From Virgibacillus litoralis (GTDB lineage: Bacteria > Bacillota > Bacilli > Bacillales > Amphibacillaceae): a DNA stretch of 64,000 nucleotides. The position numbers were made by a program, and so were the translations under genes. Below the pieces are notes generated by a model. The model ran no database searches. It worked only from the letters and a program-made list of their open reading frames with translations, and was not told where the DNA came from. Location of the stretch: NCBI RefSeq assembly GCF_017873675.1, contig NZ_JAGGKK010000003.1, positions 124,001-188,000 on the forward strand, in the 5' to 3' direction. Positions 33,467 through 41,971 of the stretch are shown piece after piece. Numbering within the stretch: the first letter of the stretch is position 1; the number at the start of each line of letters is the position of its first letter.

Positions 33467-34243
33467 TTAATAATGTCCAAGCAAGCCTTTTTTCATGGCA
33501 TATTTTTCACACGCCAGGTAAATACCAACTCCAATAATTCCATAAACAATGGAATTCCCAATCAGCCAGGCGTAATCTACCATTGTAAAATCAGCTAAAG
33601 TATAGCCATTAATCATCACCTGTCTTGTCATATCCACACCTTTTACAAATGGAGCAGCAACCATGAATGGCGCAACAGATAATGGAACAAATGTCAGTCC
33701 AGCGATGATGAACTGAAGAATTTGCAGAAATGCACTGATTTGTTTAAAAATAAGAGCCATTCCTGCTATGACAAAACTGACACCTATCATACTCGCTAGC
33801 GTTAATAAAAGTATTGGAATGATGGCAAACGGATTAAGATTTAACCATTGACCAGCAGTCGCCATTGATACAAATAACAGAAAAATGACTAATACAAAAT
33901 GGTTAAAAATCATCCCAAACATTCTGGATAGAAATATTTTCCATGGACTTACTGGCGACATAAAAAGCTGCTCCAATGTACCTTTCATTGCTTCATCGGA
34001 TATCGTCCATCCAATTGACTGGAGAACCATCATGGCAAAATACCAAAATATATAGTTCACAATGACAAACTGAGTATTTGTACCAGCCTGGGCAGGATCA
34101 CCAATAACCTGAATCCCAAACATCATCGCAATAAAAATAATATAAAATGTCAAAAGAAGACTTATCGTATTAGCTTTATATCGTACTAATTCAAGAAATT
34201 CCATTTTCGTATTAACGCGTAAAACATTCCAGAAAGAAGTCAT
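33467..34243 (-). CDS. ABC-2 type transporter permease
   Basis: A 258-residue protein with six hydrophobic helices, the ABC-2 pattern (MTSFWNVLRVNTKMEFLELV, then WTISDEAMKGTLEQLFMSPV). This last segment is the coupling-helix region typical of ABC-2 permeases. It starts four bases inside the end of the ATPase gene. Together they form an exporter; the substrate cannot be told. Confidence 0.9.
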   Translation of the reverse strand: MTSFWNVLRVNTKMEFLELVRYKANTISLLLTFYIIFIAMMFGIQVIGDPAQAGTNTQFVIVNYIFWYFAMMVLQSIGWTISDEAMKGTLEQLFMSPVSPWKIFLSRMFGMIFNHFVLVIFLLFVSMATAGQWLNLNPFAIIPILLLTLASMIGVSFVIAGMALIFKQISAFLQILQFIIAGLTFVPLSVAPFMVAAPFVKGVDMTRQVMINGYTLADFTMVDYAWLIGNSIVYGIIGVGIYLACEKYAMKKGLLGHY

Positions 34244-35193
34244 GAAGCCACCTCCTCTTTAACAAGCTTTCGAAATACCTGTTCAAAATTAATCTCGGTA
34301 CGATTGATTGTTTCAATTGGCGTCTGGTTCTTTTTAAAAATCTCCATCAACTCATAAATGTCCTGTTCCTGCTCAAAACTGACTTCAAGCTTCAACCCTT
34401 CCCACCTGTGAATCGGGAACTTCAACTCTAGAATCTCCCGCTGTTCTGCAGTCAATTCTTCCTTCAGGTTCACCTGATATGCACTTGTCTCAAATAATCG
34501 CAGCAACTGGTCTACACGTTCATTTGCAATCACTTTCCCATCATTAATAATGATTGTCCGTTGGCATAAGTCCTGCACAACCGGCATGTCATGCGTACTT
34601 ATGATAACTGTTTTTCCTTGATCACGGGCAATAGTTCGAAGTAATTCACGAACTTCATATCCTGTTTCCACATCAAGTCCAAGTGTTGGTTCATCCAGGA
34701 GGATTACATCTGTGTCTGCAAGCATTGCCACACAAATTGCCAGCTTCTGCTGCATGCCACGTGATAAGTTATTTACCAATTCATATTTTTTATCTTGAAG
34801 CTGAAAGAGGTTCAGCAATTTATTTACCTGCGTTTTAATTTCCTTTTTCGGAACCCCGCGATTGCCTGCAAAATACTCCATATTTTCAAGCACATTCAAG
34901 CGCCAGTAAAGATTTCGATTCCCTTCTAGAACCGCGCTTATATGGCCCAATGCTTTGTTGCGGTCCTTCACACTATCGAAGCCATTTATTGTGACCGACC
35001 CTTCGTCAGGAACAAGCAGTCCGCAAATTGTTTTAATTGTTGTTGTTTTACCTGCACCATTAGGCCCAAGCAAGCCGACAATCTCCCCCTTCCCAACTTC
35101 AAAAGAAACCCCTTTAACCGCAACAAACTCTTCCTTAGACTTCCGTTTCTTATAGCTCTTTTTAATGCCATCTACCGTTACGATACTCCCCAT
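34240..35193 (-). CDS. ABC transporter ATP-binding protein
   Basis: A 317-residue ATPase. Walker A is GPNGAGKTT, the signature NLSRGMQQK, Walker B VILLDEPTLGLD and the switch histidine ISTHD. Residues 230-317 form a C-terminal extension common in DrrA/CcmA-type exporters. It precedes the permease by a four-base overlap. Array B lies between its start and the next transcription unit upstream. Confidence 0.93.
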   Translation of the reverse strand: MGSIVTVDGIKKSYKKRKSKEEFVAVKGVSFEVGKGEIVGLLGPNGAGKTTTIKTICGLLVPDEGSVTINGFDSVKDRNKALGHISAVLEGNRNLYWRLNVLENMEYFAGNRGVPKKEIKTQVNKLLNLFQLQDKKYELVNNLSRGMQQKLAICVAMLADTDVILLDEPTLGLDVETGYEVRELLRTIARDQGKTVIISTHDMPVVQDLCQRTIIINDGKVIANERVDQLLRLFETSAYQVNLKEELTAEQREILELKFPIHRWEGLKLEVSFEQEQDIYELMEIFKKNQTPIETINRTEINFEQVFRKLVKEEVAS

Positions 35194-35300
35194 GTTCCCA
35201 AACCCCTTCCAAACTTTGTTAACTTCATTATACCGATTTGTTAGAGAAGTACATCAGTCGTAAAGATGTTTTCATCCTCAGTCCAGGGGATGAGATAACG

Positions 35301-35563
35301 TTCTGTTGATGTTCTGTGCTCTTCTGTTGATGTTCTGGGTTCTTCTGTTGATGTTCACCGCTCTTCTGTTGATGTTCACGCTCTTCTATCGATGTTCCGC
35401 GCTCTTCTGTTGATGTTCCGCTCCCTTCTGTTGATGTTCGCTCTCTTCTGTCGATGTTCACCGCTCTTCTGTTGATGTTCACCGCTCTTCTGTTGATGTT
35501 CACCGCTCTTCTGTCGATGTTCACCGCTCTTCTGTTGATGTTCGCACTCTTCTGTCGATGTTC
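35301..35563. repeat. 21-bp tandem array B (13 units)
   Basis: Thirteen units of TTCTGTYGATGTTC plus a variable 6-7 base tail, usually ACCGCTC. Most units are 21 bases; units 4, 7 and 12 are 20 bases, and the last is incomplete. The unit-length changes break any reading frame, so the translated QQKSGEH-type frames are not proteins. It lies upstream of the ABC exporter and downstream of the DUF779 terminator. Confidence 0.9.
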
Positions 35564-35598
35564 TCATCCCTGGGTGATACGACCCAACTCATCCCATT

Positions 35599-35640
35599 AA
35601 AAAAGTCATGCGGAGTCTCGCTCTCCGCATGACTTTTTTC
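35599..35640 (-). terminator. Terminator after the DUF779 gene
   Basis: AAAAAAGTCATGCGGAG / CTCCGCATGACTTTTTT stem, a strong bidirectional terminator between the DUF779 gene and array B. Confidence 0.95.
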
Positions 35641-35659
35641 TTCACTGTAATTCCGCTCG

Positions 35660-35995
35660 TTATTCCTCGGTAAACACCCTTGATCTTGTCAGGAACCGCT
35701 TCCCCTCGGGTCCCTCCAATGAAAACATTCCACCACGACCTTTTACAGCATCGATAATAAGCTGGGTATGTTTCCAGTACTCATATTGGTCCTTTGAGAT
35801 ATAGAAAGGTGTTTCACCAATTTCACCTAGTAACAAATCTGAATCACCAATGCGAAATTCATCTCTTGGATAACACATCGGTGAGCTTCCGTCACAGCAG
35901 CCACCTGATTGATGAAACATGAGTGGCCCATGTGTTTCAGCTAATGTGTTAATCAGACTTAACGCTTCTTCAGTTGCCGTTACACGATCAGCCAT
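35660..35995 (-). CDS. DUF779 protein, partner of aldehyde dehydrogenase
   Basis: A 111-residue DUF779 protein with a cysteine-rich patch GGCCDGSSPMCYPRDEF and the conserved end FSLEGPEGKRFLTRSR. It commonly follows an ExaC/AldB-type aldehyde dehydrogenase, as it does here. Its role is unknown; metal or sulfur handling has been suggested only by the cysteines. AAGGGTG lies before the ATG. Confidence 0.9.
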   Translation of the reverse strand: MADRVTATEEALSLINTLAETHGPLMFHQSGGCCDGSSPMCYPRDEFRIGDSDLLLGEIGETPFYISKDQYEYWKHTQLIIDAVKGRGGMFSLEGPEGKRFLTRSRVFTEE

Positions 35996-36116
35996 TTTTA
36001 CACCCTTTCTATTTTAAAATTTCTTATCTCATTTATTATATGCGGAAAAGAAGCATCGCGCCCCTTTTCCCAAAACCCCCCATAAGCATAACTAGTCTTT
36101 TGAAAAGGGTTCTATT

Positions 36117-36172
36117 AAAGCGTATTTAACTTCCTTAGAACCTCTTATAGCTTTAAGTGCGAACTGCATTCA
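36117..36172. repeat. Intergenic repeat R2, copy 2
   Basis: AAAGCGTATTTAACTTCCTT, AGAACCTCTTATAGCTTT and AAGTGCGAACTGC, in the same order as the copy at 30816. It lies between aldA and the DUF779 gene. Confidence 0.5.
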
Positions 36173-36178
36173 TAACTC

Positions 36179-37699
36179 TTAAAAGAATCCAGCAGCACCT
36201 TCACTATAGCTAATTAATAGATTCTTTGTCTGCTGATAATGGTCAAGCATCATTAAGTGATTTTCACGTCCAATACCTGATTTTTTATAGCCACCGAAAG
36301 CAGCGTGTGCCGGATACTGATGGTAACAATTCGTCCATACACGACCCGCTTCAATTCCACGCCCAAAGCGATATGCCGTATTTATGTTACGAGTCCATAC
36401 TCCAGCACCTAAGCCATATAATGTATCGTTGGCAATCTCCATTGCTTCTTCGTTATCTTTAAAAGTTGTTACCGAAAGTACTGGTCCAAAAATTTCTTCC
36501 TGGAATATGCGCATTTTGTTGTTTCCTTTAAATATCGTAGGTTGAACATAATATCCATCCGTCATGTCGTCATCAAGTTTATTGACCTCGCCGCCAACAA
36601 GCACTTCTGCACCTTCCTGTTTTCCGATATCGAGATACGACTTGATTTTTTCCAATTGTTCTTCTGATGCCTGTGCACCCATCATCGTGTCGGTATCAAG
36701 TGGATGACCGATTTTAATTTCATTTACCCGTGCGATCGCCCGTTCCATAAATTCATCATAGATGGATTCGTGAACTAACGCTCGTGAAGGACATGTACAA
36801 ACTTCACCTTGGTTTAAGGCAAACATGACCAGCCCCTCAATTGCTTTATCCAGGAATCCGTCATCCTCATCCATTACGTCCTTAAAGAATATGTTTGGTG
36901 ATTTTCCACCAAGCTCAAGTGTAACCGGAATGATATTTTCCGAAGCGTACTGCATAATTAATCTACCTGTGGTAGTTTCACCTGTAAAAGCGATTTTAGA
37001 AATACGGCTGTTGGACGCGAGTGGCTTTCCTGCTTCTAAACCAAATCCATTCACAACATTCAATACACCATTTGGCAATAGGTCCTTTATCAAGTCAACA
37101 AATATATGAATTGACGCAGGCGTTTGCTCAGCTGGTTTCAAGACGACGCAATTACCGGCTGCAAGTGCTGGTGCAAGCTTCCAAGTTGCCATTAAGAGTG
37201 GAAAGTTCCAAGGTATTATTTGCCCCACAACCCCCAAAGGTTCATGGAAATGATATGCTACTGTATCATTATCAATTTGGCTTAGACCGCCTTCTTGCGC
37301 GCGTATTGCTCCAGCAAAGTAACGGAAATGATCAATTGCCAGTGGTAAATCCGCATTCAATGTTTCCCGAACCGCTTTACCATTGTCCCATGTTTCAGCA
37401 ACCGCTAGTGTTTCTAAATTCTCTTCCATACGATCTGCAATCTTATTTAAAATATTTGCTCGTTCTGCTACAGCTGTTTTTCCCCAAGCATCCATGGCAG
37501 CTTCTCCCGCATCAACAGCGGCCTCCACGTCCTCTTTCGTCGATCTGGACATTTCACAAAATACCTTCCCGGTAACCGGGCTTACATTCTCAAAATATTT
37601 TCCATTCGCAGGAGCCCGATACTCCCCTCCAATAAAATTGTCATAACGATCCTTAAAGGTCACCTTGGACCCGTCAGTGTTTGGATTCGCATACTTCAT
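36179..37699 (-). CDS. NAD-dependent aldehyde dehydrogenase (ExaC/AldB type)
   Basis: A 506-residue aldehyde dehydrogenase. Catalytic residues: Asn in [10 protein letters not shown], Glu in [11 protein letters not shown] and Cys in [14 protein letters not shown]. The C-terminus [20 protein letters not shown] is typical of acetaldehyde/ethanol-type enzymes. It oxidises aldehydes to acids with NAD+. It is followed by the DUF779 gene across a 183-base gap. A near-perfect cre site at 37722-37737 lies just before its ribosome site, so carbon catabolite control is likely. Confidence 0.94.
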   Translation of the reverse strand: MKYANPNTDGSKVTFKDRYDNFIGGEYRAPANGKYFENVSPVTGKVFCEMSRSTKEDVEAAVDAGEAAMDAWGKTAVAERANILNKIADRMEENLETLAVAETWDNGKAVRETLNADLPLAIDHFRYFAGAIRAQEGGLSQIDNDTVAYHFHEPLGVVGQIIPWNFPLLMATWKLAPALAAGNCVVLKPAEQTPASIHIFVDLIKDLLPNGVLNVVNGFGLEAGKPLASNSRISKIAFTGETTTGRLIMQYASENIIPVTLELGGKSPNIFFKDVMDEDDGFLDKAIEGLVMFALNQGEVCTCPSRALVHESIYDEFMERAIARVNEIKIGHPLDTDTMMGAQASEEQLEKIKSYLDIGKQEGAEVLVGGEVNKLDDDMTDGYYVQPTIFKGNNKMRIFQEEIFGPVLSVTTFKDNEEAMEIANDTLYGLGAGVWTRNINTAYRFGRGIEAGRVWTNCYHQYPAHAAFGGYKKSGIGRENHLMMLDHYQQTKNLLISYSEGAAGFF

Positions 37700-37721
37700 T
37701 CAACCATTCCTCCTCCATATG

Positions 37722-37737
37722 TTGTAAACGCTTACAA
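37722..37737. promoter_or_regulatory. cre site (CcpA operator) at the aldehyde dehydrogenase gene
   Basis: TTGTAAACGCTTACAA is a palindrome (save the centre) matching the cre pattern TGWAANCGNTNWCA at every position. It lies 23 to 38 bases upstream of the start codon. Confidence 0.8.
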
Positions 37738-37893
37738 TTAACTTGATGAAGAATCCCCTGATGAAGCCTCTATATCAGATTATACCAATAAATTTGGAAT
37801 TATGACAACTATTAGAATTATTTAGCTAAAAAATAAGCCAACCCTAAATTAAAAGAGTTGACTTGATACAATGTAGAAGCATATATAGTAAAA

Positions 37894-37995
37894 GACGCCG
37901 GTCTCCCAGCGCCACAAACAGGAAATCTTAAGCCTATAACCAAAGTTTCCCTTATACTTTAAGAAAGTATAAAAAGATGCCTATAATGACATCTT
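37894..37995 (-). other. Cluster of four hairpins between ydjO-like gene and aldA
   Basis: On the minus strand: AAGATG / CATCTT with trailing Ts (37974-37995, probably the terminator of the ydjO-like gene); TATACTTT / AAAGTATA (37953-37971); GGAAACTT / AAGATTTCC (37921-37950); and GGCGCTGG-GAGA-CCGGCGTC followed by TTTTA (37894-37913). Dense structure suggests a small RNA or repeat element; no protein frame explains it. Confidence 0.45.
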
Positions 37996-38046
37996 AACGA
38001 AATATTAATATAAATTGCTTTTACTATAGCTTCAATACCATATTAA

Positions 38047-38229
38047 CTACTTCAATTCTGGAAGTACACGTACTTCTTGTTCCATTGAAGATTTACAGAG
38101 TGGGCATTCTGGCTCTTCTTCAAAACTGTATGATTCTCTCATCCATCCTGAGCAGTCCTCACTAGTACAAGACCATACATTTGTGTCCACTTCTGGCACT
38201 GGCTCTTTTGGCCCGCGAGAAAATGACAT
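38047..38229 (-). CDS. YdjO-like small zinc-ribbon protein
   Basis: A 60-residue protein beginning MSFSRGPKEPVPEVDTNVWS. Two CxxC-type pairs (CTSEDC and CPLC) would bind zinc. This matches the cold-inducible YdjO family of Bacillus. I use the ATG at 38229 because AAAGGGG lies eight bases before it; the longer start at 38247 would place that site within the gene. Confidence 0.85.
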   Translation of the reverse strand: MSFSRGPKEPVPEVDTNVWSCTSEDCSGWMRESYSFEEEPECPLCKSSMEQEVRVLPELK

Positions 38230-38417
38230 AACAGCAACCCCTTTCATGGTACTCCTTCCATTATACTCCTTTATAGCAAAAAAAGTAAGGGAACAAGCAA
38301 CATTAATTCATTATATCCGTAAATTAGTTAAAATATACCTATTGGACAATCATCATCTATAACGATTATACTTAAATTTATTCTGAAACTTGCACATTAG
38401 AAAGGGAACAAGCAGCT

Positions 38418-39419
38418 ATGACATTAAAGATACATCCGTTCACAAAAATGATTGCCGGAATCGGATTCACATTTCTCATTGCCTTTACCGGTTACTTACT
38501 TGCGCTAGTTCCAGGGTTTAGCCGTGTTGGTCAGCTAGCCAGTGCAATCATTATCGCGATCATATTCAGACAATTTTTCGGCTATCCTGAATTTTTCCGT
38601 TCGGGAATACAGTTTTCATCAAAATATTTATTACGGTTCGCCATTATTTTATATGGTTTAAAACTTAATGTTGATATTATTTTGCAGGATGGTCTTGGAT
38701 TGCTTGCTAAAGGTGCTGTTGCAATTATTTTTTCCATATTACTCACCGTTTATATCGGAAAAAAATTAAAAGCAAACACACAGCTTGCCTTATTGCTTGG
38801 AGTCGGCACAGGCGTTTGTGGTGCTGCAGCGATTGCCGCTGTATCACCGATTATCAAGGCTAAAGATGAGGACACTGCAATAGGTGTAGGAATCATCGCA
38901 TTAGTTGGAACTGTTTTTTCTATTATTTATACCCTTATACAGCCACTGTTGCCAATTACTGATTTGCAATATGGTATTTGGTCAGGAATTTCCTTACATG
39001 AACTTGCCCATGTCGCACTTGCAGCAGAACCAGCTGGGGAGGATGCGTTGGCAATTGCTTTACTAGCAAAACTCGGCCGCGTTTTCCTGCTTGTCCCGCT
39101 TTGTTTCATCCTTATATTTTGGATGCGAAACCGAAATGATGACGGTAATACAAAAGTCAGCTTTCCCTGGTTTCTAATTGGTTTTATTGGAATGAGTCTT
39201 TTCGGGAGCTATATTTTAGGTGATATAATTCCTGTAACAGATGGCACTATGAACGCTGTAAGTCGGATTACGACATTTATATTAACTGCTGCGATGGTAG
39301 GGTTAGGATTAAATGTCAGCCTGAAAGATGTAAGAAATAAAGCAATGCGACCGCTAATCGCGATGGTGACTACTTCCATATTACTTTCATTTGTAATGTA
39401 CTGGATTGCTGGAATCTAA
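38418..39419 (+). CDS. YeiH family putative sulfate exporter
   Basis: A 333-residue membrane protein with about ten helices and the UPF0324/YeiH signatures SSKYLLRFAIILYGLKLN, GTGVCGAAAIAAVSP and LHELAHVALAA. Family members are thought to export sulfate or related anions, but direct proof is thin. AGAAAGGGAACAAGCAGCT precedes the ATG. It is monocistronic and convergent with a HAD phosphatase. Confidence 0.92.
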   Translation: MTLKIHPFTKMIAGIGFTFLIAFTGYLLALVPGFSRVGQLASAIIIAIIFRQFFGYPEFFRSGIQFSSKYLLRFAIILYGLKLNVDIILQDGLGLLAKGAVAIIFSILLTVYIGKKLKANTQLALLLGVGTGVCGAAAIAAVSPIIKAKDEDTAIGVGIIALVGTVFSIIYTLIQPLLPITDLQYGIWSGISLHELAHVALAAEPAGEDALAIALLAKLGRVFLLVPLCFILIFWMRNRNDDGNTKVSFPWFLIGFIGMSLFGSYILGDIIPVTDGTMNAVSRITTFILTAAMVGLGLNVSLKDVRNKAMRPLIAMVTTSILLSFVMYWIAGI

Positions 39420-39447
39420 AGAAGCTCCCTAATGTTAGGGAGCTTTT
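39420..39447. terminator. Bidirectional terminator
   Basis: AAGCTCCCTAA / TTAGGGAGCTT stem with TTTTC between convergent genes. Confidence 0.85.
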
Positions 39448-40179
39448 CTATAGCACAAACTTTTCGATTGCTTTAGCGACACCATCATTATTATTAGTAT
39501 CTGTCACATGATCTGCAACATTCTTTATTGCCTCCTGCGCATTTCCCATCGCAACGCCAAGTCCGGCTTGCTGTATCATTTTAATATCATTCAAGCTATC
39601 GCCAACAGCCATTACGTTATTCATAGTAATGCCAATTTCATGACATACTTTCTTAAGAGCACTTGCCTTGTTAACCCCTTTTGGATTAACTTCAACATTT
39701 GTCGGCAGCGAATTCGTAAGCTCAAGTTCATCGTAATGCGATAGCTCCTCAACAACCATGTCAAGCTTTTTCGTATCAAGCGAGTCACAACCATATTTCA
39801 ACCATTCATGGGCAAAAAAATCGTCAGGACGTGTTCCACGAAATACGCCATCAGTTGCCACCATCCAGCTATGTAAACCAAGCTTATCACCTAATTCCCA
39901 CATCATTTGAACTCGTTCCGGATCAAGTAAATGCTGATCTCTCAGTTCCTTATTTACAGTCCAGATTTCGCCGCCATTACTTGTAATCAGATATGAGGGC
40001 AGTTCGAGTAATTCGGCATACGGATAGCAGGAATCAAGCCAGCGACCTGTGCTCAATATAACATGCACATCCTTCACCAAGGCTTTTGCAATCACTTCTT
40101 TCGTATAATCTGAAACGTCTTCCTCGCTATTCAACAATGTTCCATCCATATCTAATGCTACTAATTTTAGTTCATCCAT
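39448..40179 (-). CDS. Cof-type HAD-IIB phosphatase
   Basis: A 243-residue haloacid dehalogenase-type hydrolase. Motif I is ALDMDGTLLNS, motif II STGR, motif III Lys in NKASALKKV, motif IV VMAVGDSLNDIKMI. Cof-type enzymes dephosphorylate sugar phosphates or flavin precursors; the substrate is not predictable. The cap domain (80-180) is of the C2B type. Confidence 0.92.
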   Translation of the reverse strand: MDELKLVALDMDGTLLNSEEDVSDYTKEVIAKALVKDVHVILSTGRWLDSCYPYAELLELPSYLITSNGGEIWTVNKELRDQHLLDPERVQMMWELGDKLGLHSWMVATDGVFRGTRPDDFFAHEWLKYGCDSLDTKKLDMVVEELSHYDELELTNSLPTNVEVNPKGVNKASALKKVCHEIGITMNNVMAVGDSLNDIKMIQQAGLGVAMGNAQEAIKNVADHVTDTNNNDGVAKAIEKFVL

Positions 40180-40220
40180 TTATACGCTCCTCCACTCTGC
40201 TATGCCATCTTGGTATAAAG

Positions 40221-40715
40221 TCATTTTACTCGATTCATTTTAATCATGAAAGAAATAATTGTTGCGATAGGGACTAATATTACGAAAAAAATAAAGCTTA
40301 TTCCGAGCCCTGTCCCACTTGTTGCAGATTGTACCATAGCCCAGGCAATATAGGAAAAAATTGCGACCATTTCTAAATTGATTGCTGCCATAAACGTTCG
40401 TGCCGGGGTGTACAATCGTGTTGCATTTTCTTCAGTCACTTTTACCATATAATTGAATGTGTGTGGTGCTTTTGTTACAAAATACATAATAATAAAGGAA
40501 ACAAACGCAATGGCCGGCATAAGAAGAACTGTACCTTTGTTTCCCCACGCATCCGCTTCACCTTTTGCATTAAAATGAGTGGGAACTGATTCCGGCAAAC
40601 TGTTATACGCCTGTACGACGTATACAATAGAACAAATAAGTATGATTACTGAAGCTGTGTTAAAAAACTTCTCCCATTTAGTTGCAGAAACTTTTATTTT
40701 TGGGTGATTCTTCAA
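40221..40715 (-). CDS. DUF1648 membrane protein
   Basis: A 164-residue protein with four membrane helices. The DUF1648 signature is LPESVPTHFNAKGEADAWGNK, which follows the first helix. Such domains occur in immunity or SdpI-like proteins of Bacillus, but the function here is unknown. It lies 19 bases after pxpC and is likely the last gene of the 5-oxoprolinase operon. Confidence 0.8.
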   Translation of the reverse strand: MKNHPKIKVSATKWEKFFNTASVIILICSIVYVVQAYNSLPESVPTHFNAKGEADAWGNKGTVLLMPAIAFVSFIIMYFVTKAPHTFNYMVKVTEENATRLYTPARTFMAAINLEMVAIFSYIAWAMVQSATSGTGLGISFIFFVILVPIATIISFMIKMNRVK

Positions 40716-40734
40716 GACTTCTCCCCCTTCACCA

Positions 40735-41673
40735 TTAGTTTAGCTTAAATGTTTCTAATTTAAATAAGAATTTTTCCATTTGAATTGCTCGCCGTTGAGC
40801 CTCTTCAATTGTTATTGGAGTAAAGCGAATTTCTCCTTGAGGTACAAGCTGAGCAATCTTTGGCAGATCTGATGAAATGACAGTTCCTATCCTGGGATAT
40901 CCTCCTGTCGTCTGCCTGTCAGCCATTAGGATAATCGGCGAGCCATTACTCGGAATTTGAATGCCGCCGAAGGGAACAGCATCAGACCAAATTTCCATAT
41001 TTTCTTCATGTGTGACCGGCTCAGATTTCAGGCGATACCCCATTCTATTCGAATTCGCATTTACAGTATGAGGATTGTTAAAAAAATTATCTCGCCCTTG
41101 TTTCGTAAAAAAATCTGTATGCGGCCCTTCAATAACAGCAACCTCTACCGACTTTTGATAGGTTGGCGGATTGGTGAACCCGATACCGCATATTGCTTTA
41201 GCCGGATACCCATAAATAGAATCATCTTTATCCAGCGAACGACCAAACCCACTCTTCACATCAGTTGACTGACTGCCAAAAAACACTGGTGCATCAAATC
41301 CTCCGGCCACCGCAATGTATGCACGCACCCCTGATTGATGCTTGCCAAAGCTTAACCTATCCCCCTTCTCCATTGTAAATGTTTTCCACATCTTGATGGG
41401 ATTGTCATTAAGTTTCGGCTCCAGTCCCGCACCTGTAAGAGCAACCGTGATTGGATTCGGTGCAGTCATTTCAAGATGAGGTCCAACAAGCGTCACCTCA
41501 AGACATGCAGCAGACCGTTGATTCCCAACCAGAATATTAGCTATTTGCAGTGCAAAAGTATCCATCGCACCAGAAACAGGCACACCAAATTTCTGATAGC
41601 CAGTCCGACCAAGATCCTGAAAAGTTGTAAGAACACCAGGCTTTATAACATGGAATATTTTCTCACTCTGCAT
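40735..41673 (-). CDS. pxpC: 5-oxoprolinase subunit C (KipA-like)
   Basis: A 312-residue biotin-dependent carboxyltransferase-fold protein. Motifs: VIKPGVLTTFQDLGRTGYQKFGVPVSGAMD and SNRMGYRLKSEP, LMADRQTTGGYPRIGTV (given in part). With PxpA and PxpB it forms the ATP-driven 5-oxoprolinase that opens pyroglutamate to glutamate. I use the ATG at 41673. Unlike usual pxp clusters it is split from pxpA by 288 bases holding array C. Confidence 0.93.
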   Translation of the reverse strand: MQSEKIFHVIKPGVLTTFQDLGRTGYQKFGVPVSGAMDTFALQIANILVGNQRSAACLEVTLVGPHLEMTAPNPITVALTGAGLEPKLNDNPIKMWKTFTMEKGDRLSFGKHQSGVRAYIAVAGGFDAPVFFGSQSTDVKSGFGRSLDKDDSIYGYPAKAICGIGFTNPPTYQKSVEVAVIEGPHTDFFTKQGRDNFFNNPHTVNANSNRMGYRLKSEPVTHEENMEIWSDAVPFGGIQIPSNGSPIILMADRQTTGGYPRIGTVISSDLPKIAQLVPQGEIRFTPITIEEAQRRAIQMEKFLFKLETFKLN

Positions 41674-41740
41674 CCTATTCACCACTTCACTTATGTATTT
41701 GGAACTTTGGAGCCCGTGCTGATTGACGATTGGGTGAGGT

Positions 41741-41971
41741 GTCGCTCGAGTTTGGGGCTCCGTCGCTCGAGTTTGATTCGCCGTCGCTCGAGTTTGGTCC
41801 TCCGTCGCTCGAGTTTGGGGCTCTGTCGCTCGAGTTTGGCTCGCCGTCGCTCGAGTTTGGACCTCTGTCGCTCGAGTTTGGGGCTTCGTCGCTCGAGTTT
41901 GAGGCTTCGTCGCTCGAGTTTGAGGTTTCGTCGCTTGAGTTCGGCTCTCCGTCGCTCGAGTTTAATCGACC
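41741..41971. repeat. 21-bp tandem array C (11 units) inside the pxp operon
   Basis: Eleven exact 21-base units: an invariant head GTCGCTCGAGTTT (two changes in unit 10) and an 8-base tail such as GGGGCTCC, TGATTCGC-type or GAGGCTTC. The head includes the palindrome CTCGAG. The last unit (41951) runs into pxpA: its TTA is the pxpA stop codon. Frames across the array on both strands (LERRxxK or VAREFxx types) follow from the 21-base period and have no ribosome sites. Confidence 0.95.

Noticed and set aside
35376-35567. Repetitive open frames across array B (QQKSGEH-type peptides)
   Set aside because: They follow from a repeat near 21 bases; three units lose a base and shift frame, and no ribosome site precedes them.
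41741-41971. CRISPR array
   Set aside because: Units are only 21 bases with 8-base variable tails; spacers are far too short and no cas genes are present.
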